Shown here piece by piece: positions 62,843-64,000 of a DNA stretch of 64,000 nucleotides. Source of the stretch: Candidatus Electrothrix scaldis (GTDB taxonomy: Bacteria > Desulfobacterota > Desulfobulbia > Desulfobulbales > Desulfobulbaceae); assembly GCA_033584155.1 (NCBI GenBank), contig CP138355.1, forward strand, positions 3,791,826 to 3,855,825, read 5' to 3'. Below the pieces are notes generated by a model. It saw only the letters and a program-made list of their open reading frames with translations, searched no databases and was not told the DNA's origin. The first letter of the stretch is position 1. Every line of letters starts with the position of its first letter. A program made the position numbers and the translations under genes.

Positions 62843-63781
62843 TCACTGGCTTGGCTGCTCAGCAGAGCTCGCCCTTTTTTGAAACTTCTTTCTGCGATTT
62901 CGCCAATCCGAATCACCGGTGCTTTTCTCAATAAATTGCTGAATAGCCATGAAATAATATTTTCCACCAATACTGATCAGAGAATTATGATCAGCACCTG
63001 GAACAACCTGTAACTCCTTGACACGAGCCCCACTTTCTGCGTGTAATTTTTCTGCCTGCCAAAGAGGAATAAGGGTATCCAATTGGCCGTGGAGAAGAAA
63101 TGTAGGTTTGGTTACATTCTTAATTTTACCTACATTATTAAAGGCCTGTTCCTCAGTAATATCAATTGAGGATATATCTGCCCCAAGTGTTTCTGCTAAA
63201 GGTAAGGTTTCAGCAAAACCGCTTTCAATGATCATCCCACTGATTTCATCATTATATGAACGGGCAAGCTCAATGGCTGAGGCAGAGCCCAAAGATCGCC
63301 CCATAATAAAGATGACGTTTCGATATTCCCGCTCTGTCAGCATTCTTTTCAGCTCTGCATACAACACATGACAGTCGGCAAGCAAAGAGGAAAAAGAGGG
63401 CGTTCCATCACTCCAACCATAGCCACGATAATCTGTAACCAGCAAATTGAGTCCGTATCGCACATATTCCGGGCCAATCATATCATAATCAGCAACGACC
63501 TCACCGTTGCCATGAAAAAAAAGAATGGTTGGCCTGTCTTTGCCTGCTACATAAAAACGACACCCGATCCCAATGCCAGGTTCGACCTCAATCTCAATAT
63601 CTTCAGCATTGGGAGGTAAAGGTGTTCGCGCTGTTGTACGGGGATGAAAAAGAATACGCTGTACTTCCGGGCGATCCATAGGGTTCTCCACTGATGTTTC
63701 CTGACGGCCACAGCTCCATAACAGCGTCCATATCAACAAAAGGAAAAACGCCGGGAGCAGTGTCAGTCGGAATGAGTTCAT
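62843..63781 (-). CDS. Lipoprotein alpha/beta hydrolase
   Basis: A 312-residue hydrolase from the ATG at 63781. The leader (LLPAFFLLLIWTLLWSCG) ends in a lipobox-like WSC, so it is probably membrane-anchored. The fold is shown by TILFFHGNGEVVADY (oxyanion HGNG), the nucleophile elbow MGRSLGSASAIELA, Asp in HGQLDTLIPLWQAEK and His in GADHNSL. It resembles the BEM46/ABHD13 group. The substrate is unknown. Confidence 0.85.
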   Translation of the reverse strand: MNSFRLTLLPAFFLLLIWTLLWSCGRQETSVENPMDRPEVQRILFHPRTTARTPLPPNAEDIEIEVEPGIGIGCRFYVAGKDRPTILFFHGNGEVVADYDMIGPEYVRYGLNLLVTDYRGYGWSDGTPSFSSLLADCHVLYAELKRMLTEREYRNVIFIMGRSLGSASAIELARSYNDEISGMIIESGFAETLPLAETLGADISSIDITEEQAFNNVGKIKNVTKPTFLLHGQLDTLIPLWQAEKLHAESGARVKELQVVPGADHNSLISIGGKYYFMAIQQFIEKSTGDSDWRNRRKKFQKRASSAEQPSQ

Positions 63782-63805
63782 TACAATACTCAGGGGTTTC
63801 GGGAT

Positions 63806-63882
63806 GCTGTAGGGACAGGTCCCCTGTGCCTGCCCGGTAAGCAAGGGCGAACACAGGGATTCCCCCCTACGCTGCTGTCATT
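63806..63882. repeat. GTAGGG palindromic repeat
   Basis: Starts TGTAGGGACAGGTCCCCTGT and ends CCCCCCTACGCTG, with internal inverted segments. It looks like a degenerate copy of the palindrome family seen at 15-16 kb and 23.7 kb. The rest of the window (to 64000) has no supportable gene. Confidence 0.5.
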
Positions 63883-64000
63883 CTTGACCAATCCGAGTCG
63901 CTGTTTTAAGCCGAACCAGCTTATACAACAAGACCACAAAGGGGGCACTATGATATAACAAGTCAAAAATGTCAATCGGTCTCACTAAGGTCCCATTTGC

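Overview
The window reads like part of a chromosome from an anaerobic or microaerophilic member of the Desulfobacterota, most likely Desulfobulbales. This is an inference from gene content, not from a marker gene. The supporting content is nitrogenase next to molybdate uptake, archaeal-type PEP carboxylase, selenocysteine use, anaerobic cobalamin synthesis (cbiD), the carboxyspermidine polyamine route, small CxxCH cytochromes, and many insertion sequences and toxin-antitoxin modules. No rRNA, tRNA or CRISPR array was found.

Layout. 1-3.8 kb: 3' part of nifK, a 1.1 kb gap with a NifA-type enhancer and a sigma-54 promoter, then nifB and a strong terminator. 3.9-13.9 kb: molybdenum region (modD, modE, modA, later modB and modC). 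The mod genes are split by ppcA, a HicB-type gene, a membrane/secreted pair, a truncated extra modB 5' end and a PIN toxin-antitoxin pair. 14-16.4 kb: a TRAP solute-binding protein, then GTAGGGGC-type palindromes surrounding a RelE/Phd module. 16.5-23.7 kb: a group II intron on the minus strand, sitting inside a Cas6-like gene. Its reverse transcriptase gene has been hit three separate times by three different insertion sequences. Removing them (with one copy of each target duplication) restores an uninterrupted 441-codon reading frame.

23.7-31 kb: transketolase, then a minus-strand polyamine operon (speD-like, nspC, two carboxynorspermidine dehydrogenase paralogues, a YkgJ protein and a SET-domain protein). 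31-46 kb: housekeeping and signalling genes: two c-di-GMP proteins, dusB, a selD that itself contains an in-frame UGA (selenocysteine), cbiD, selB, two linked c-type cytochromes, two Uma2 proteins, a macro-domain protein, an MBL hydrolase and an Mrp ATPase. 46.6-53.3 kb: fatty acid cis/trans isomerase, a HesB-like protein, a fully delimited IS4-like element, a small secreted protein and a DsbC-like protein. 53.4-62.1 kb: an exopolysaccharide block (O-antigen ligase/polymerase with TPRs, Wzz/BY-kinase, export protein with four Cys-paired SLBB repeats, outer-membrane barrel, secreted repeat protein). 62.2-63.8 kb: dCMP deaminase and a lipoprotein hydrolase.

How it fits together. The Mo genes feed FeMo-cofactor made through NifB for nitrogenase. 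SelD and SelB supply and use selenocysteine, and SelD depends on that same machinery. The speD/nspC/dehydrogenase operon should make spermidine-type polyamines through carboxylated intermediates. The EPS block is a Wzx/Wzy-type export route with tyrosine-kinase control, and c-di-GMP enzymes lie elsewhere in the window. The accessory stretch at 9-24 kb has been repeatedly invaded and is the least stable part.
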